Assembly: GCF_900890705.1 (NCBI RefSeq)
Contig: NZ_CAAHFH010000001.1
Coordinates: forward strand, 1,612,001 to 1,676,000
From: Pontiella sulfatireligans
Lineage (GTDB): Bacteria > Verrucomicrobiota > Kiritimatiellia > Kiritimatiellales > Pontiellaceae
DNA: 64,000 nucleotides
Direction of reading: 5' to 3'
The first letter of the stretch is position 1. The number at the start of each line of letters is the position of its first letter. The notes under the pieces are model-generated. The model saw nothing but the letters and a program-made list of their open reading frames with translations. It searched no databases and had not been told where the DNA came from. The translations under genes and the position numbers were made by a program. This document shows, in pieces, positions 19,091 to 28,319 of the stretch.

Positions 19091-20577
19091 GCGCCCACCT
19101 CCTGCCCGAGCAGTCGGTTGTACTCGGCCACGTCTACACAAGCCACCTGCACGTGGCGTAGATGCTCGTGCCCATCGAGGCTGAACCGTGTGTAGCGCCA
19201 TTCCATGCGAGGCACGAGGAACTGGGCGATGGCGTCCCGGGACGAGGCTCCGCAGCGCAATGCATGTTCGACTGCCCGGGCGAGCTCTTTGGGCGAATGC
19301 TTTTCGAGCAGGCGCAGCACCTTGATGTACTCCCGGGTTCCTTCGCCGGCAAGCTCGGCTTCGAGCCTGCGCCGCAGATCCCGGAAACAGGAAGGAAGCT
19401 TCCAGTCCTCCAGCGGACGGGCATGATCGAATCCGCCGGGCTTTCGTTCGAGCAGGGCGAGATAATGCACGGGATCGAAGTGAACGCCTTCCTGGCTCCA
19501 GAGCCGGGGATGGGAGGCGATGCACTCATCCCCCCGGCAGACCTCCACCCGATTGATGTAGCCCTTGATCACCATCTGGTAGTGGGCGAAACGCACGGGC
19601 ACCGAATAGTCGTTGCGATCAAAGCGCACCAGCGATAGGGAGCTGGCGGTGGTGGATCTTATCCGGCAGGCATCGAACGGGGCATCCGGCAGGTCGATGA
19701 AGCAGCTGCGCTCCTCTTCAAGCAACTGGCCCTTCGTCCGGCCCTTGCCCCGGAGTGTGCGGCTCAGTTCATCCCTGCACCGCTCCTCAAGCTCTCGGTT
19801 TAGCTCTTCAAGGCTGCGCACCTCGGGCACCGGAACCATAAAGTTGGATCGGGTGTAGCGCACCATCGATTCAACTACGCCCTTTTCGTTGCCCCGGGCC
19901 ACGTTGCAGAAATGCTCCTTGAACAGATAGTGGCTTTGGAGCTGTAAAAACCCGTTGGTCAGCTTGCGCTCGTGGTTCTGGAGCACTTGGGCCACCATCA
20001 CCTTTTCGTTGTCGTAGCTGATCCTGCACGGAACACCGCCAAAGAAGCGGAAGGCCCTTACATGCCCGTCCCAGAAAACCTCCGTACAGATCTTTTCGTA
20101 AACCTGTACATAGACCGCATCCGAATACGGCAGGCTCATAACGAAGAAGGCCACCTTCCGCAGTACGCCGTTCTCCTTGACCAGTGCGTAGCCAAAGTCC
20201 ATCTGGGCTTCCCCGGGGCGGTGGGATAGCGGGATATAAACCTCCTTAAGTCGGCCCTTCAGCTCCCGCACCGCCTCCTTGATCTGGGTATAGCCGCCGG
20301 AATATCCCTCCTCCTTAAGCCGGTCGAAGATCCGCTTGGCCGTATGCCGCTGCTTCCTCGGCAGTTCCCGGTCCTGCTTGAGGATCTCCTCAATCCGTCC
20401 AAGGAAGGGCCCGACCACCGGCTTGGGCCGAGGCCTGCTCATCCGGTATCCCGGCGGTTCGGGATTAGACAGGATCTTCTCCAGCGTCTTGGCGTGAATC
20501 GAGTACTCCGCCATGACCTTGCGCTTGCTTACCTGCTCAACGAGCACCTTCCGTCTGATATCGGTCCACCACTTCAT
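19087..20577 (-). CDS. istA: IS21 transposase IstA
   Basis: This DDE-type transposase has 496 residues, with an N-terminal helix-turn-helix (KRKVMAEYSIHAKTLEKIL) and an RNase H-fold integrase core. The first catalytic Asp is likely in EAQMDFGYA and the second in ISYDNEKVM, followed by the GNEKGVVES motif that carries the Glu. ATG 20577 is chosen because an AGGAG lies 11 bases upstream; a GTG at 20589 is too close to that site. It appears intact, so the element may still be mobile. Confidence 0.93.
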   Translation of the reverse strand: MKWWTDIRRKVLVEQVSKRKVMAEYSIHAKTLEKILSNPEPPGYRMSRPRPKPVVGPFLGRIEEILKQDRELPRKQRHTAKRIFDRLKEEGYSGGYTQIKEAVRELKGRLKEVYIPLSHRPGEAQMDFGYALVKENGVLRKVAFFVMSLPYSDAVYVQVYEKICTEVFWDGHVRAFRFFGGVPCRISYDNEKVMVAQVLQNHERKLTNGFLQLQSHYLFKEHFCNVARGNEKGVVESMVRYTRSNFMVPVPEVRSLEELNRELEERCRDELSRTLRGKGRTKGQLLEEERSCFIDLPDAPFDACRIRSTTASSLSLVRFDRNDYSVPVRFAHYQMVIKGYINRVEVCRGDECIASHPRLWSQEGVHFDPVHYLALLERKPGGFDHARPLEDWKLPSCFRDLRRRLEAELAGEGTREYIKVLRLLEKHSPKELARAVEHALRCGASSRDAIAQFLVPRMEWRYTRFSLDGHEHLRHVQVACVDVAEYNRLLGQEVGA

Positions 20578-20692
20578 GTCTGTGTACACTCCTTTACCTC
20601 CCGGTTCCGAATCACATAGGCAAACACGTTGCCCGATCCGACTCGGAATCCGGAAGTTTTAGTTGGAGTGCTGCACTTTTAGACCGCCCCGC

Positions 20693-20723
20693 CGCCCGCC
20701 GCACTTTTCAACCGGCGTTTACA
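20693..20723 (-). repeat. Right terminal inverted repeat of IS21-family element
   Basis: The exact inverted copy of 18217-18247. The stop codon of the truncated heparinase-like gene (TGA, 20708-20710) lies within it. Confidence 0.92.
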
Positions 20724-22603
20724 AGGGTCTTGCCATACAAGCGACCTCCACCATTCCATCCGGAAAAACTATTATCATCGGCCGATACGGTAGGCGGGTG
20801 ACCGAAATGGAGCAACCAATCCTTGCGGAAGCCGGCATCACCCGCTTCAACCCGGTCGAATACCAAGAACAGGCTGGGATAAATATGCAAGAACTGCCGA
20901 CTGACCTCTTCCACGCTATTACTCACGTAGCAATCCGTCGCATCGCCCGCCATGTAGCTGAAATGATCGTTCCACACAAATGATTTGAGCGTGGCAGCCA
21001 GCCGCTTGTCCGCCAGTTGCCCTCCATATTCACCCGGATTCAGGGGGTCGTGCACCAGGACAACGTTGTGCGCCACGCTTTTCCGAGTATGACCGAACCA
21101 ATGGGCCGTGTTGGAAAACTTCGTCCGATTCCCGGAATCAAGGGCCTGGAATCCTTCCTTGTACAAGGTGAAGTGCAGGTTATCCATATGCCGGTGGGCA
21201 AACATCTCCCCGCCGCACTGGAACAGGGCATACGTGCCGTGGGCATCATAAGCGCTCCTGGAAAAAAGCTGCCCCATGGTTTTAAAATAAAAGGCTTTTG
21301 GAAGGGCCTGGATATCCCAAGTCGAATCAAAAATATCGTTCGCATTACCAAACAGCGAATAGTAGGGATGGACTCTATCCTTCTCGAAGGTTCCCCGAAC
21401 AAAGTTCATGGCATCCTTTTGCTCCGGACTGGCCACCTCGCTGAAGAGCGCGAGATAGTTTTTCATATGCAAGGCCAGCTCGCTGCCGGGAAACTGGTTT
21501 TCGCGCCGCTGGGAGTCACCGGATCCATATTGGTAGAGCTCTTCATCGACCCCCAAAATCATGTTCCATAACGCATAGTATGGAAGCCCCATAAGTTCGG
21601 GGGCGATCGATGCAAAGTCCTGACCCCAGGCCGATTTGGAGGCATACATAAAATTGATCAAGCTATAGGGATAGGCGAGAAATGAATACTTTAGCGTGAC
21701 CGAACTCGCCCCGCCGAATTCTCCGCTGTTTCGCGCCCGGTAGTGGATTAATTTCAGATGAATTTCATAGGCTTCGTCCAGCCAGGGCCGGAGTGTGCCG
21801 CTTTTTAGCTCCTCGTCGACAAACGATTTGTCGAGAGCCATAAGCGGAATGAAATACCGTAAAAACCGGGCGCCATAGTTTCCCGCGAGAACATTGTAGC
21901 TTGCCTCACGACCGCCTCCCTTGAAATTTCTTTTCATGAAAAAGTCCATGGCAGCGATATAGCGATTGAGCAGGTCGTCCTGTGCCCCGGAAGAGAGCCC
22001 GTTATAGACCCAGTCGTAGGCCAGTAACCAATCCAACCGGGCAAAACCGGTCCAGGCAAAGTCATAGCCCATCCCGGCCCGTTTTTCATAACTCAGCAAC
22101 GCTACGTTCAGGAGCCATTCCGCATAGTCGGCAAATTGCTGATCGCCGGTCGCCATGTAGACCAGGGCCGATTTAATCGCATAATGGTTGGGCTCATAAG
22201 AGTTATTTCCGCTTCCCAGCCGAACATCCTGATCCAGAGTGGCCTCATACTGTTTCCAGTACTTCGCCGCCGATAGATTGATCCAGTCATCGGCCAGCAT
22301 GCGGGCCTCGATTTCAGCTCTAAAATCATTGGTGATCATGCCCGCCTTGGTGGCGTCCAGCATGATCTCGTCAAACAGGTCCGGCGTGAGAAAAAGACGG
22401 GGATGTCCCGCAGTCAAGGATCCTTCGATATCCAGAGGCAAATACGCATCCAAGAACTCTTGCTCGGTGTAGTCCAGAATGGTTTTCACCGGCACATCAG
22501 GACTCCCCGGCCGCTTGTCGCTCATAGCATGCGAGTTTACAATCAATCCCATCAGGCACGCCCCAACAAGTAATCTCATTCCTTTTATATTCATTCGTTT
22601 CAT
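20708..22603 (-). CDS. Heparinase II/III-type lyase, C-terminally truncated by IS21
   Basis: The 631 remaining residues include a signal peptide ending VNSHA, an alpha-toroid (WTGFARLDWLLAYDWVYN, NVLAGNYGARFLRYF) and the start of the heparinase II/III beta-sandwich. MFAHRHMDNLHFTLYKEG is the conserved His/Asp region and HNVVLVHDP follows. The native frame ends at GRLYGKTL; the next four residues (VNAG) and the stop come from the IS terminal repeat. Family members normally continue for well over 100 residues of beta-sandwich, so this product is probably non-functional or unstable. The start may be ATG 22603 or ATG 22594; AAAAGGAG is better spaced for 22594. It would have acted as a periplasmic polysaccharide lyase. 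Confidence 0.85.
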   Translation of the reverse strand: MKRMNIKGMRLLVGACLMGLIVNSHAMSDKRPGSPDVPVKTILDYTEQEFLDAYLPLDIEGSLTAGHPRLFLTPDLFDEIMLDATKAGMITNDFRAEIEARMLADDWINLSAAKYWKQYEATLDQDVRLGSGNNSYEPNHYAIKSALVYMATGDQQFADYAEWLLNVALLSYEKRAGMGYDFAWTGFARLDWLLAYDWVYNGLSSGAQDDLLNRYIAAMDFFMKRNFKGGGREASYNVLAGNYGARFLRYFIPLMALDKSFVDEELKSGTLRPWLDEAYEIHLKLIHYRARNSGEFGGASSVTLKYSFLAYPYSLINFMYASKSAWGQDFASIAPELMGLPYYALWNMILGVDEELYQYGSGDSQRRENQFPGSELALHMKNYLALFSEVASPEQKDAMNFVRGTFEKDRVHPYYSLFGNANDIFDSTWDIQALPKAFYFKTMGQLFSRSAYDAHGTYALFQCGGEMFAHRHMDNLHFTLYKEGFQALDSGNRTKFSNTAHWFGHTRKSVAHNVVLVHDPLNPGEYGGQLADKRLAATLKSFVWNDHFSYMAGDATDCYVSNSVEEVSRQFLHIYPSLFLVFDRVEAGDAGFRKDWLLHFGHPPTVSADDNSFSGWNGGGRLYGKTLVNAG

Positions 22604-22846
22604 GCTCCTTTTAACTTATTCATCATCACTCTACTTTAAAATCACATCGAACCCAGGTGCCCACAGGTGACCTGCCTAATTGAATAGTTAATTCAACTAC
22701 ACACAGAGACACAACTGCCTAAATCCGTCTAACCAAGGATCATAATTTCTGTGCGCAGACGGCATTTTGATGTACCCAAACCCTTAAATTTAGACCTTAC
22801 CCGGCGCAAACCCTGCCAAAACAGGTTGATAAGAGAACCGCCGTTC

Positions 22847-24013
22847 CTAAACATAAAAGTTTTCTCTTTCATCCAACGCATTGATTCCAGAGTGGGTTTC
22901 CAGTTCTTCCTCCACCAGATCCACGCCGAGCCCGGGTCGATCTGAAAGATGCAAGAATCCATCACGAACATCCAGCGGATGGGTAATGACCTCGTCGCGC
23001 CAGGGAACATCGTTAAACATGAACTCGCAGCGGAAAAAGTTCGGAATCGATGCACACACATGCGCGCTCGCCAGCGTACTCAATGGCCCGTTGGGATTAT
23101 GCGGAGCAATCGGAGTTCCATAGGCCTCGGCCATCGTGGCGATACGCTTCATCTCGGACGGGCCGCCACAGCGGGTGATGTCTGGCATGATGACGTCGCA
23201 CAAATGATTTTCGAGCACGGGGCGAAAGCCATGGCGGGTATAGTGGCGTTCTCCGACACAAATCGGTATCTCAGGCGGCAACCGATCTCGCATGGCCTTA
23301 AGGGTATTTACATTTTCGGGTCCGACCGGTTCTTCATACCAAGTCACTCCCAGCGGCAGGAGCCGCTTAGCCATGGTGAGCGCTGTCTGGGTATTCAGCA
23401 TGGCATGGGTTTCAATCATCATATCCATCTCGGGACCAATGGCATCACGAACCGCTCGCGTGACGTCGAATGCTCGATCCTGCTCCTCCAGCGTCAACTC
23501 AAGGTTGCCCGAAAGATCTTCGCCGTAGAGATAGTTCGTGTGGGCGAAGGGATCAAATTTTAGCCCCTTAAAACCGGTCTCTTTTACTTTCAATGCCTGC
23601 GCAGCATAGTCCGATTCATTGTGGCCTCCCCCGGTAAACCAATAGTTGGCATAAAGCCGGATGCGATCACGGAACTTTCCTCCCAGCAGCTCGTAGCACG
23701 GCACACCGAGCACTTTACCTTTCAGGTCAAGCAACGCCATATCAAGCCCACTAATCGCGCACATACTTGCGCCGAACGGGCCGATCCAATTCAAATCTCT
23801 ATATAGCTTCGTCCAGATAAAATCCGTCTGCATCGGATCCAACCCAACCACACGCTCGCCGACATGCCGAGCGGCGGCCTCGATGATCGGGCTGCCCGGC
23901 CAGTTGGTCGCCTCGCCTACGCCGGTATGCCCTTCGTCGGTATAAACCTTGAGCATGGTCCAGTTGTATTTAACCCCCTCAACCAGCCAAACTTTCACTT
24001 TAGTAATTTTCAT
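22847..24013 (-). CDS. Enolase-superfamily sugar-acid dehydratase (galactonate dehydratase-like)
   Basis: This 388-residue mandelate racemase/muconate-lactonizing-type protein has no signal peptide. Visible motifs are GLKFDPF (KxD-like Lys), MDMMIETHAML (metal ligand Glu and a His), WYEEPVGPEN, CVGERHYTR, MPDITRCGG and APHNPNGPLST, which carries the catalytic His of the D-galactonate dehydratase subgroup. The length and motif order fit that subgroup. It should dehydrate an aldonic acid to a 2-keto-3-deoxy acid in the cytoplasm. Given three fucosidases nearby, L-fuconate or galactonate are reasonable candidates, but this is inference. It is followed by the truncated heparinase gene and preceded by an RraA-like gene. 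Confidence 0.85.
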   Translation of the reverse strand: MKITKVKVWLVEGVKYNWTMLKVYTDEGHTGVGEATNWPGSPIIEAAARHVGERVVGLDPMQTDFIWTKLYRDLNWIGPFGASMCAISGLDMALLDLKGKVLGVPCYELLGGKFRDRIRLYANYWFTGGGHNESDYAAQALKVKETGFKGLKFDPFAHTNYLYGEDLSGNLELTLEEQDRAFDVTRAVRDAIGPEMDMMIETHAMLNTQTALTMAKRLLPLGVTWYEEPVGPENVNTLKAMRDRLPPEIPICVGERHYTRHGFRPVLENHLCDVIMPDITRCGGPSEMKRIATMAEAYGTPIAPHNPNGPLSTLASAHVCASIPNFFRCEFMFNDVPWRDEVITHPLDVRDGFLHLSDRPGLGVDLVEEELETHSGINALDERENFYV

Positions 24014-24090
24014 ATCACGCCCTTCCCTCTAGTCTTAAAACCAAACAAACCGTTCTGCATTCCACCTTTTTACACCGATCAAGTCGGTTC

Positions 24091-24780
24091 CTATAGAATA
24101 CCGAACTCATCCCAGGCGGCTTGCGCGCCCAGTCCCCCTTTAATGGCTTCAAAAACACGTTTCTCGCCATGCGCTTTTTCCCAAGCGGCCTCCAGCACTT
24201 CTTTTTCGATGGCCTTCGGGATCACACAAACCCCATCCATATCCCCGAAAATAATATCTCCGGGAGCAACCGCTACCGCCCCCATTTTAATGGTGCATCG
24301 CAGATCAATCACTTTTCCGCGTGGCCGCTGATCCTGTGCGTAACGGCCCTGCGAAAAGACCGGAAAATTCAAATTCAGAATACCACGTGTATCCCGGGAA
24401 TAGCCGTCCACCACCGCGCCTGCCGCTCCTCGGTTCATTGCACAGGTGCTCATAAGTTCTCCCCATAGCGCATAGTCCAGCGAGGCCCCGGAACAAATAT
24501 ATACCTCATTTTTCTTCAGATCATCCAACGCCCGCAGCATCAGGCCAAATGGCTGATTAAGCATCTCACTGACTCTCCCGGGTCCTTCGCCACCATCATC
24601 ATCCGCTTCCAACACCGGCATGGCCCGGCCGGCCACGATCATATCATCCCGCAAAGGCTGAATCTGTTGCGGAAGAAACTGGTGCGTATACCCCATGATA
24701 TCCATTACATCGCCAATCACCGCGGAATACAGTTCGCTTCTGCACAACTCAAACAACTGATCATCATCTTTCCAAATCAT
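24091..24780 (-). CDS. RraA-like protein, possible 2-keto acid aldolase
   Basis: This 229-residue protein matches the RraA/HMG-aldolase family (once labelled dimethylmenaquinone methyltransferase). It has YSAVIGDVMDIMG at the N-terminus, ALWGELMSTCAMNRGAAGAVVDGYSRDT with the Arg-Asp pair for metal/oxaloacetate binding, and MGAVAVAPGDIIFGDMDGV. Family members include class II pyruvate aldolases as well as non-aldolase regulators. Next to a sugar-acid dehydratase, an aldolase acting on a 2-keto-3-deoxy acid is likely. The gap to the dehydratase is 77 bases and the gene is divergent from the IclR regulator. Confidence 0.85.
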   Translation of the reverse strand: MIWKDDDQLFELCRSELYSAVIGDVMDIMGYTHQFLPQQIQPLRDDMIVAGRAMPVLEADDDGGEGPGRVSEMLNQPFGLMLRALDDLKKNEVYICSGASLDYALWGELMSTCAMNRGAAGAVVDGYSRDTRGILNLNFPVFSQGRYAQDQRPRGKVIDLRCTIKMGAVAVAPGDIIFGDMDGVCVIPKAIEKEVLEAAWEKAHGEKRVFEAIKGGLGAQAAWDEFGIL

Positions 24781-24888
24781 CCCACGTCTCCGTCTAAATT
24801 TCGCAAGCAGGATATCATTGACGCTCGGGATAAAAAGAATATATTGGCGTCGTACTTAACGCTATTCCTGTCATAACGTGAGGTTTAC
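24781..24888. promoter_or_regulatory. Divergent promoter region between RraA-like and IclR genes
   Basis: This 108 bp gap separates head-to-head genes and should hold both promoters and an operator for the adjacent IclR protein. A GGAG precedes the RraA ATG and a GAGG precedes ATG 24889. I could not identify a convincing palindromic operator by eye. Confidence 0.55.
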
Positions 24889-25578
24889 ATGGATCGATCG
24901 ACATCATTGATTAAAGCACTGGATATTCTCTCCGTTCTTGCAAGACAAACGGAAAGAACAACGCTTCCCGCACTTATAGAAACCATGAATTTACCGCGAT
25001 CGACCGTGGTTCGTGTTCTCAACACCCTGATCGAATACGGTCTGGTGGAAAAAAAGGACAAGCAGCTTTGTTGTACTCCTGCCTTTAATGACTGGGCACA
25101 GATCAATCGGTATGGCCACTTCAAAACCCGTTATCGCAAAACACTGGAAACACTTCACTGTGAAATTGGCGAGCTAGTATTAATAGGTATTCAGGAAGGA
25201 AATGGCGTGGTTCACGTAGACTATATTGAATCCGACCACCAGATTCGAGTAGCCCCCGCCCCCGTCACACGCCACAATCTACGCCATAATGCCCTTGGGA
25301 AGCTGGTGCTCAGCAAGCGGCCAGATCTAGCGGAAGAATGGAGCAGGGAATGTCCTGATTTTGCAAAAGAGCTTGAATCAATCCGTCGTACAGGCGTGGC
25401 GTGGAACCGGGAAGAATCCGTTCCTGGAATGATCGCTCTCGCCTGCTACGGCTTTTCCGAAGCCCCAACAGAGCCCATGATTGCGGTGGCCTGGCCCGTG
25501 ATGCGCTTTTCTGAAGAGAAGGGAGCGGCCGCTATAAAAACGATCCAATCGATCACTGAGCCGCCTATTTTCCAATGA
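24889..25578 (+). CDS. IclR-family transcriptional regulator
   Basis: This 229-residue protein begins with a winged helix-turn-helix (SLIKALDILSVLARQTE, then LPRSTVVRVLNTLIEYGLV). An IclR effector domain follows: GELVLIGIQEGNGVVHVDYIE, HNLRHNALGKLVL and MIALACYGFSEAP. It lacks the Cys often seen in the metal-binding IclR subclass. It is the only transcription factor in the window and is divergent from the RraA/dehydratase pair. It probably controls that pair, with a sugar acid or 2-keto-3-deoxy acid as effector. Confidence 0.9.
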   Translation: MDRSTSLIKALDILSVLARQTERTTLPALIETMNLPRSTVVRVLNTLIEYGLVEKKDKQLCCTPAFNDWAQINRYGHFKTRYRKTLETLHCEIGELVLIGIQEGNGVVHVDYIESDHQIRVAPAPVTRHNLRHNALGKLVLSKRPDLAEEWSRECPDFAKELESIRRTGVAWNREESVPGMIALACYGFSEAPTEPMIAVAWPVMRFSEEKGAAAIKTIQSITEPPIFQ

Positions 25579-25861
25579 CGCACCCCTTCAATAACTTTCT
25601 AACGTGCCGACCCGAAAGTTTAGATCGCCACTTCCCATACGGCTAATCGTAGCCTGCGCAATCCCCGTCTTCCGCCGCTCCACCTTCAACAACGGCCCGA
25701 TTTTGGGTCTATTTCCCGCGCTCACACCCCTCCTCTATCTATAGAATGTACGACATATTGCAACCCGGGCTATTCCGGTCTCGGTCCTTATTCAAAATCG
25801 AAAAATTCGGGGGCTTAAAAACACAGAAGAGCGAGCAGACCAGCATACCGCTTATTTGAAT

Positions 25862-25887
25862 CCGAAGGGTTAACCCTTCGGTTTTTT
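25862..25887 (+). terminator. Rho-independent terminator after IclR gene
   Basis: CCGAAGGGTTAACCCTTCGG is a perfect 20-base palindrome followed by six T residues. It lies 283 bases downstream of the IclR stop on the same strand, so it would end a long 3' untranslated region or an unseen small transcript. Confidence 0.8.
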
Positions 25888-25891
25888 GGAA

Positions 25892-25937
25892 GGGCGCGCG
25901 CCGCGCGCCCGGGCGGAGAGCCTCCGCCGCTCTCCGC
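25892..25937. repeat. Pair of GC-rich palindromes
   Basis: GGGCGCGCG and CGCGCGCCC (25892-25910) form a 9 bp stem around one base. GCGGAGAG and CTCTCCGC (25913-25937) form an 8 bp stem around nine bases. The block is much richer in G and C than its surroundings and resembles a REP-like intergenic repeat, but no second copy is in the window. Confidence 0.6.
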
Positions 25938-26181
25938 GGAGGGCGGGGTTTTGGGTGTCAGGTCATTGGACCGGTACCATTCAGCAATAAATCAACTGCC
26001 TATTCTGCAACTCACAGGCGGGCTCCATTTGGGAAATTGTAGGGCTGGCATGGTTGGTCATATGCGGTAGGCGCGACAGGATTCCGCAGGCAGCCAACCC
26101 GAGATCGGATCATGCCATTTATACTGATTTCCCGCCGCGCATTTGTTTCCGCATATACCCCATTCATTTAATGACGGAGTA

Positions 26182-28287
26182 CTAGTTCTTCACCTCACGA
26201 AGCGTAAGGCAATCCATTCCAAAAAAACTATTCTTCGAGGCAGGGTTCTGACCCGTAACTTTGAATTTAATCCGAAAAAGAGTCTCATCTGGAGCTTGCT
26301 CTCCGAGATCAATTGGATTCCCCGCTGCAGGCTTGGCGCTGTAGCCATCCCAGCTGGCGACCACGAGCTGGTCGTTTACATAAATATCCAGAATTCCGAA
26401 ATCCCAAGACGTAACCGGATACAGGACGATTGACCGGTTTTTATATTGTTCATTCAGGATGAAGGTCATTTCGTCCCCCCTCTTCGCGCCTTTGAGGAAA
26501 AAGAACGTGTCGTTGTTGAAGCGACTCGGCGCATATTGCTCCTTAATCTTATGGACCGCAGGCGTGATCGTTGCTGGTTTCTGGTATTCGTTGATGCCCT
26601 CAAACTCAATGGCATTAGCGATCCGATGAACTCCGACGCTTCGCCCCATGTTCTTTTCCGCAAACGCGGCAACATCTTTTGCCTGGGGAACCGGTGCGCG
26701 GGCGGCTTCCGGCAGCGGCGGCCGGTTGTGCGTCGCTCCCGGCGAACCATACCAGAAGGTGACGAGCGCATACTGCAAGAAGGCCTCTGGGCTGCTGATC
26801 ATATTAAATGCTTCCATATCGAACCGGAACTGTTCTTTAAACGGCGTGGCGTCTAAAGCCCGGGCACGGGTACAAATATTATATCCATGCGTCCCGAGCT
26901 CCTTCTTGTCCGGATGTTTCTCGCCGCCGACCCGAACGTTAGCCAGAAAAGGCGAAGAAAACTCATCGGCCCGAGTCGGCAGGCAACCACCGGCCCATCC
27001 ATAATAATCTTCAGTACCCGTTCCATACTGCGAGGGAAACCTCCGGTCCAAATCTTCATCGACATAGATCTTCTCATCGCCTTCTCCCCACCAACGCCAA
27101 TGCGGGTTGAGTACAATCAGATTATCGCCGACATGAACTCCCCTCCCTTGAATCTCAATGAAATTCATATCCTGAACCGGACGCGGCGGAAGCGGTTCTC
27201 CCGTCCACCAGTTCGCATGAAAATACATCGAATCAGCACTCCACGCTTTAGGCTGAACGCATACAGATACCTTCGCAGACACAGGCTGTGCACCTAGATT
27301 ATGCAACTTAATCTGGGCGGAGGTTTGATACGGCATCACCCAGCGGCAAATCATGGTTCCGTCTTCCAGCACCTCTCGGTCCCGCATCTTGTAGGGGCGA
27401 ATGCTGTTCACGTTGGCAAAGAAATCGCCTAACGGGCACCAGATGGTGGTCTCCCCGTCGAACGAGGCTTCCACCACGGTAGAACGTAAGGCTTGGACAA
27501 GATCCTCCGCTTCCAGAGAAAAGGTCAGTTGTGTAATTGCATTCGCTCCGGACGGAAGGTTCAAATTCTTCTCTGCTCCCGGTGCAATTTTTGTCTCGAA
27601 CTCCGCCGGGGCAGACGAGACGCCGGGCTGTGGATTCTGAATTTTATGGCCCAGTGTTTTTAAAATCGACGCATATTTTTCCAGAAACTCCGGCCGATAG
27701 GTCTCCACGGTCAACGATGAATCCGTATAGGCGCGATAATTCACAATGTAATAGAAGGCCTTATCCTCAATGGTAATCTTGCAGCCCTTCTCAAAAGGGA
27801 TAGGTAAGTACAGATCCCCAGCACGACACGTAAACTGGGAAAACGGAGCCTTGATATCTCCTGTGCCTGAAACCAGCTCAATCAGGTTTGCAGTAATCGT
27901 GGGCTCCGCTTCTCCATCCAGATAAATCCGAACGGTCTGACCGACCCGGTTTTTAAAACTTTTATAAAAAAATGGAGTCCAAATACGAGTAATCACCCCC
28001 GGACCCTCATGCTGCATCATGATGGCTTCCGTACGATCCCCAACCATTTCTTTCCCGAGATCAAACCCATTATCACGGTTGGCAAACCAACCGCGCGGAT
28101 CATCCGGTGTCACCGATGCCCGGTTATAACTGCTCGCCTGCAACGATTTATATTCATGTTCCGGCCAAGTGGCCTGCGCCTGAGGATCGGCCATTTCCTG
28201 CAAAAGCGTTTCAAACGTAACCGTATCCGCCGCGCAGGCAAAAACCCCACTTAATAAAATAACTCCAAGAATCATTCGTTTTTTCAT
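26182..28287 (-). CDS. Exported DUF2961/GH172-family protein
   Basis: This 701-residue protein has a signal peptide (MKKRMILGVILLSGVFACAA). The DUF2961 pattern is clear: QASSYNRAS and GWFANRDNGFDLG near the N-terminus, MMQHEGPGVITRIWTPFF, then HWRWWGEGDEKIYVD and GTGTEDYYGWAGG, whose Glu residues are likely catalytic. GH172 members include difructose-dianhydride and alpha-fructofuranosidase/arabinofuranosidase-type enzymes, so a non-fructan glycan is also possible. The C-terminal 130 residues look like an extra beta-sandwich. It has a strong AAGGAG site and lies 32 bases downstream of the next gene, with which it is probably co-transcribed. Confidence 0.82.
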   Translation of the reverse strand: MKKRMILGVILLSGVFACAADTVTFETLLQEMADPQAQATWPEHEYKSLQASSYNRASVTPDDPRGWFANRDNGFDLGKEMVGDRTEAIMMQHEGPGVITRIWTPFFYKSFKNRVGQTVRIYLDGEAEPTITANLIELVSGTGDIKAPFSQFTCRAGDLYLPIPFEKGCKITIEDKAFYYIVNYRAYTDSSLTVETYRPEFLEKYASILKTLGHKIQNPQPGVSSAPAEFETKIAPGAEKNLNLPSGANAITQLTFSLEAEDLVQALRSTVVEASFDGETTIWCPLGDFFANVNSIRPYKMRDREVLEDGTMICRWVMPYQTSAQIKLHNLGAQPVSAKVSVCVQPKAWSADSMYFHANWWTGEPLPPRPVQDMNFIEIQGRGVHVGDNLIVLNPHWRWWGEGDEKIYVDEDLDRRFPSQYGTGTEDYYGWAGGCLPTRADEFSSPFLANVRVGGEKHPDKKELGTHGYNICTRARALDATPFKEQFRFDMEAFNMISSPEAFLQYALVTFWYGSPGATHNRPPLPEAARAPVPQAKDVAAFAEKNMGRSVGVHRIANAIEFEGINEYQKPATITPAVHKIKEQYAPSRFNNDTFFFLKGAKRGDEMTFILNEQYKNRSIVLYPVTSWDFGILDIYVNDQLVVASWDGYSAKPAAGNPIDLGEQAPDETLFRIKFKVTGQNPASKNSFFGMDCLTLREVKN

Positions 28288-28319
28288 ACTCTCCTTCTCC
28301 TCATATTCTATTTTTTATC

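Larger units (their letters stand above)
18217..20723 (-). mobile_element. IS21-family insertion sequence
   Basis: This 2507 bp element is bounded by perfect 31 bp inverted repeats that begin TGTAAACGCC and end GGCGTTTACA. A second GCACTTTT-type motif lies inside each end, as expected for multiple transposase-binding repeats in IS21 elements. It carries istA and istB with the usual 4 bp ATGA overlap. The bases just outside (AATCC on the left, AGGGT on the right) show no target-site duplication. The two flanks are also different genes, so the present state is not a simple insertion. Confidence 0.93.
25579..26181. other. 603 bp intergenic region with no gene
   Basis: Convergent ends of the IclR and GH172-type genes flank this stretch. 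It holds one clear terminator hairpin and a cluster of GC-rich palindromes, listed separately. I see no plausible coding frame, tRNA, or similarity to the neighbouring genes in the remainder. Confidence 0.7.

Noticed and set aside
18311..19525. Longer 404-codon version of istB
   Set aside because: The extension overlaps istA out of frame and is arginine/proline-rich. The ATGA overlap at 19087-19090 fits the usual IS21 arrangement.
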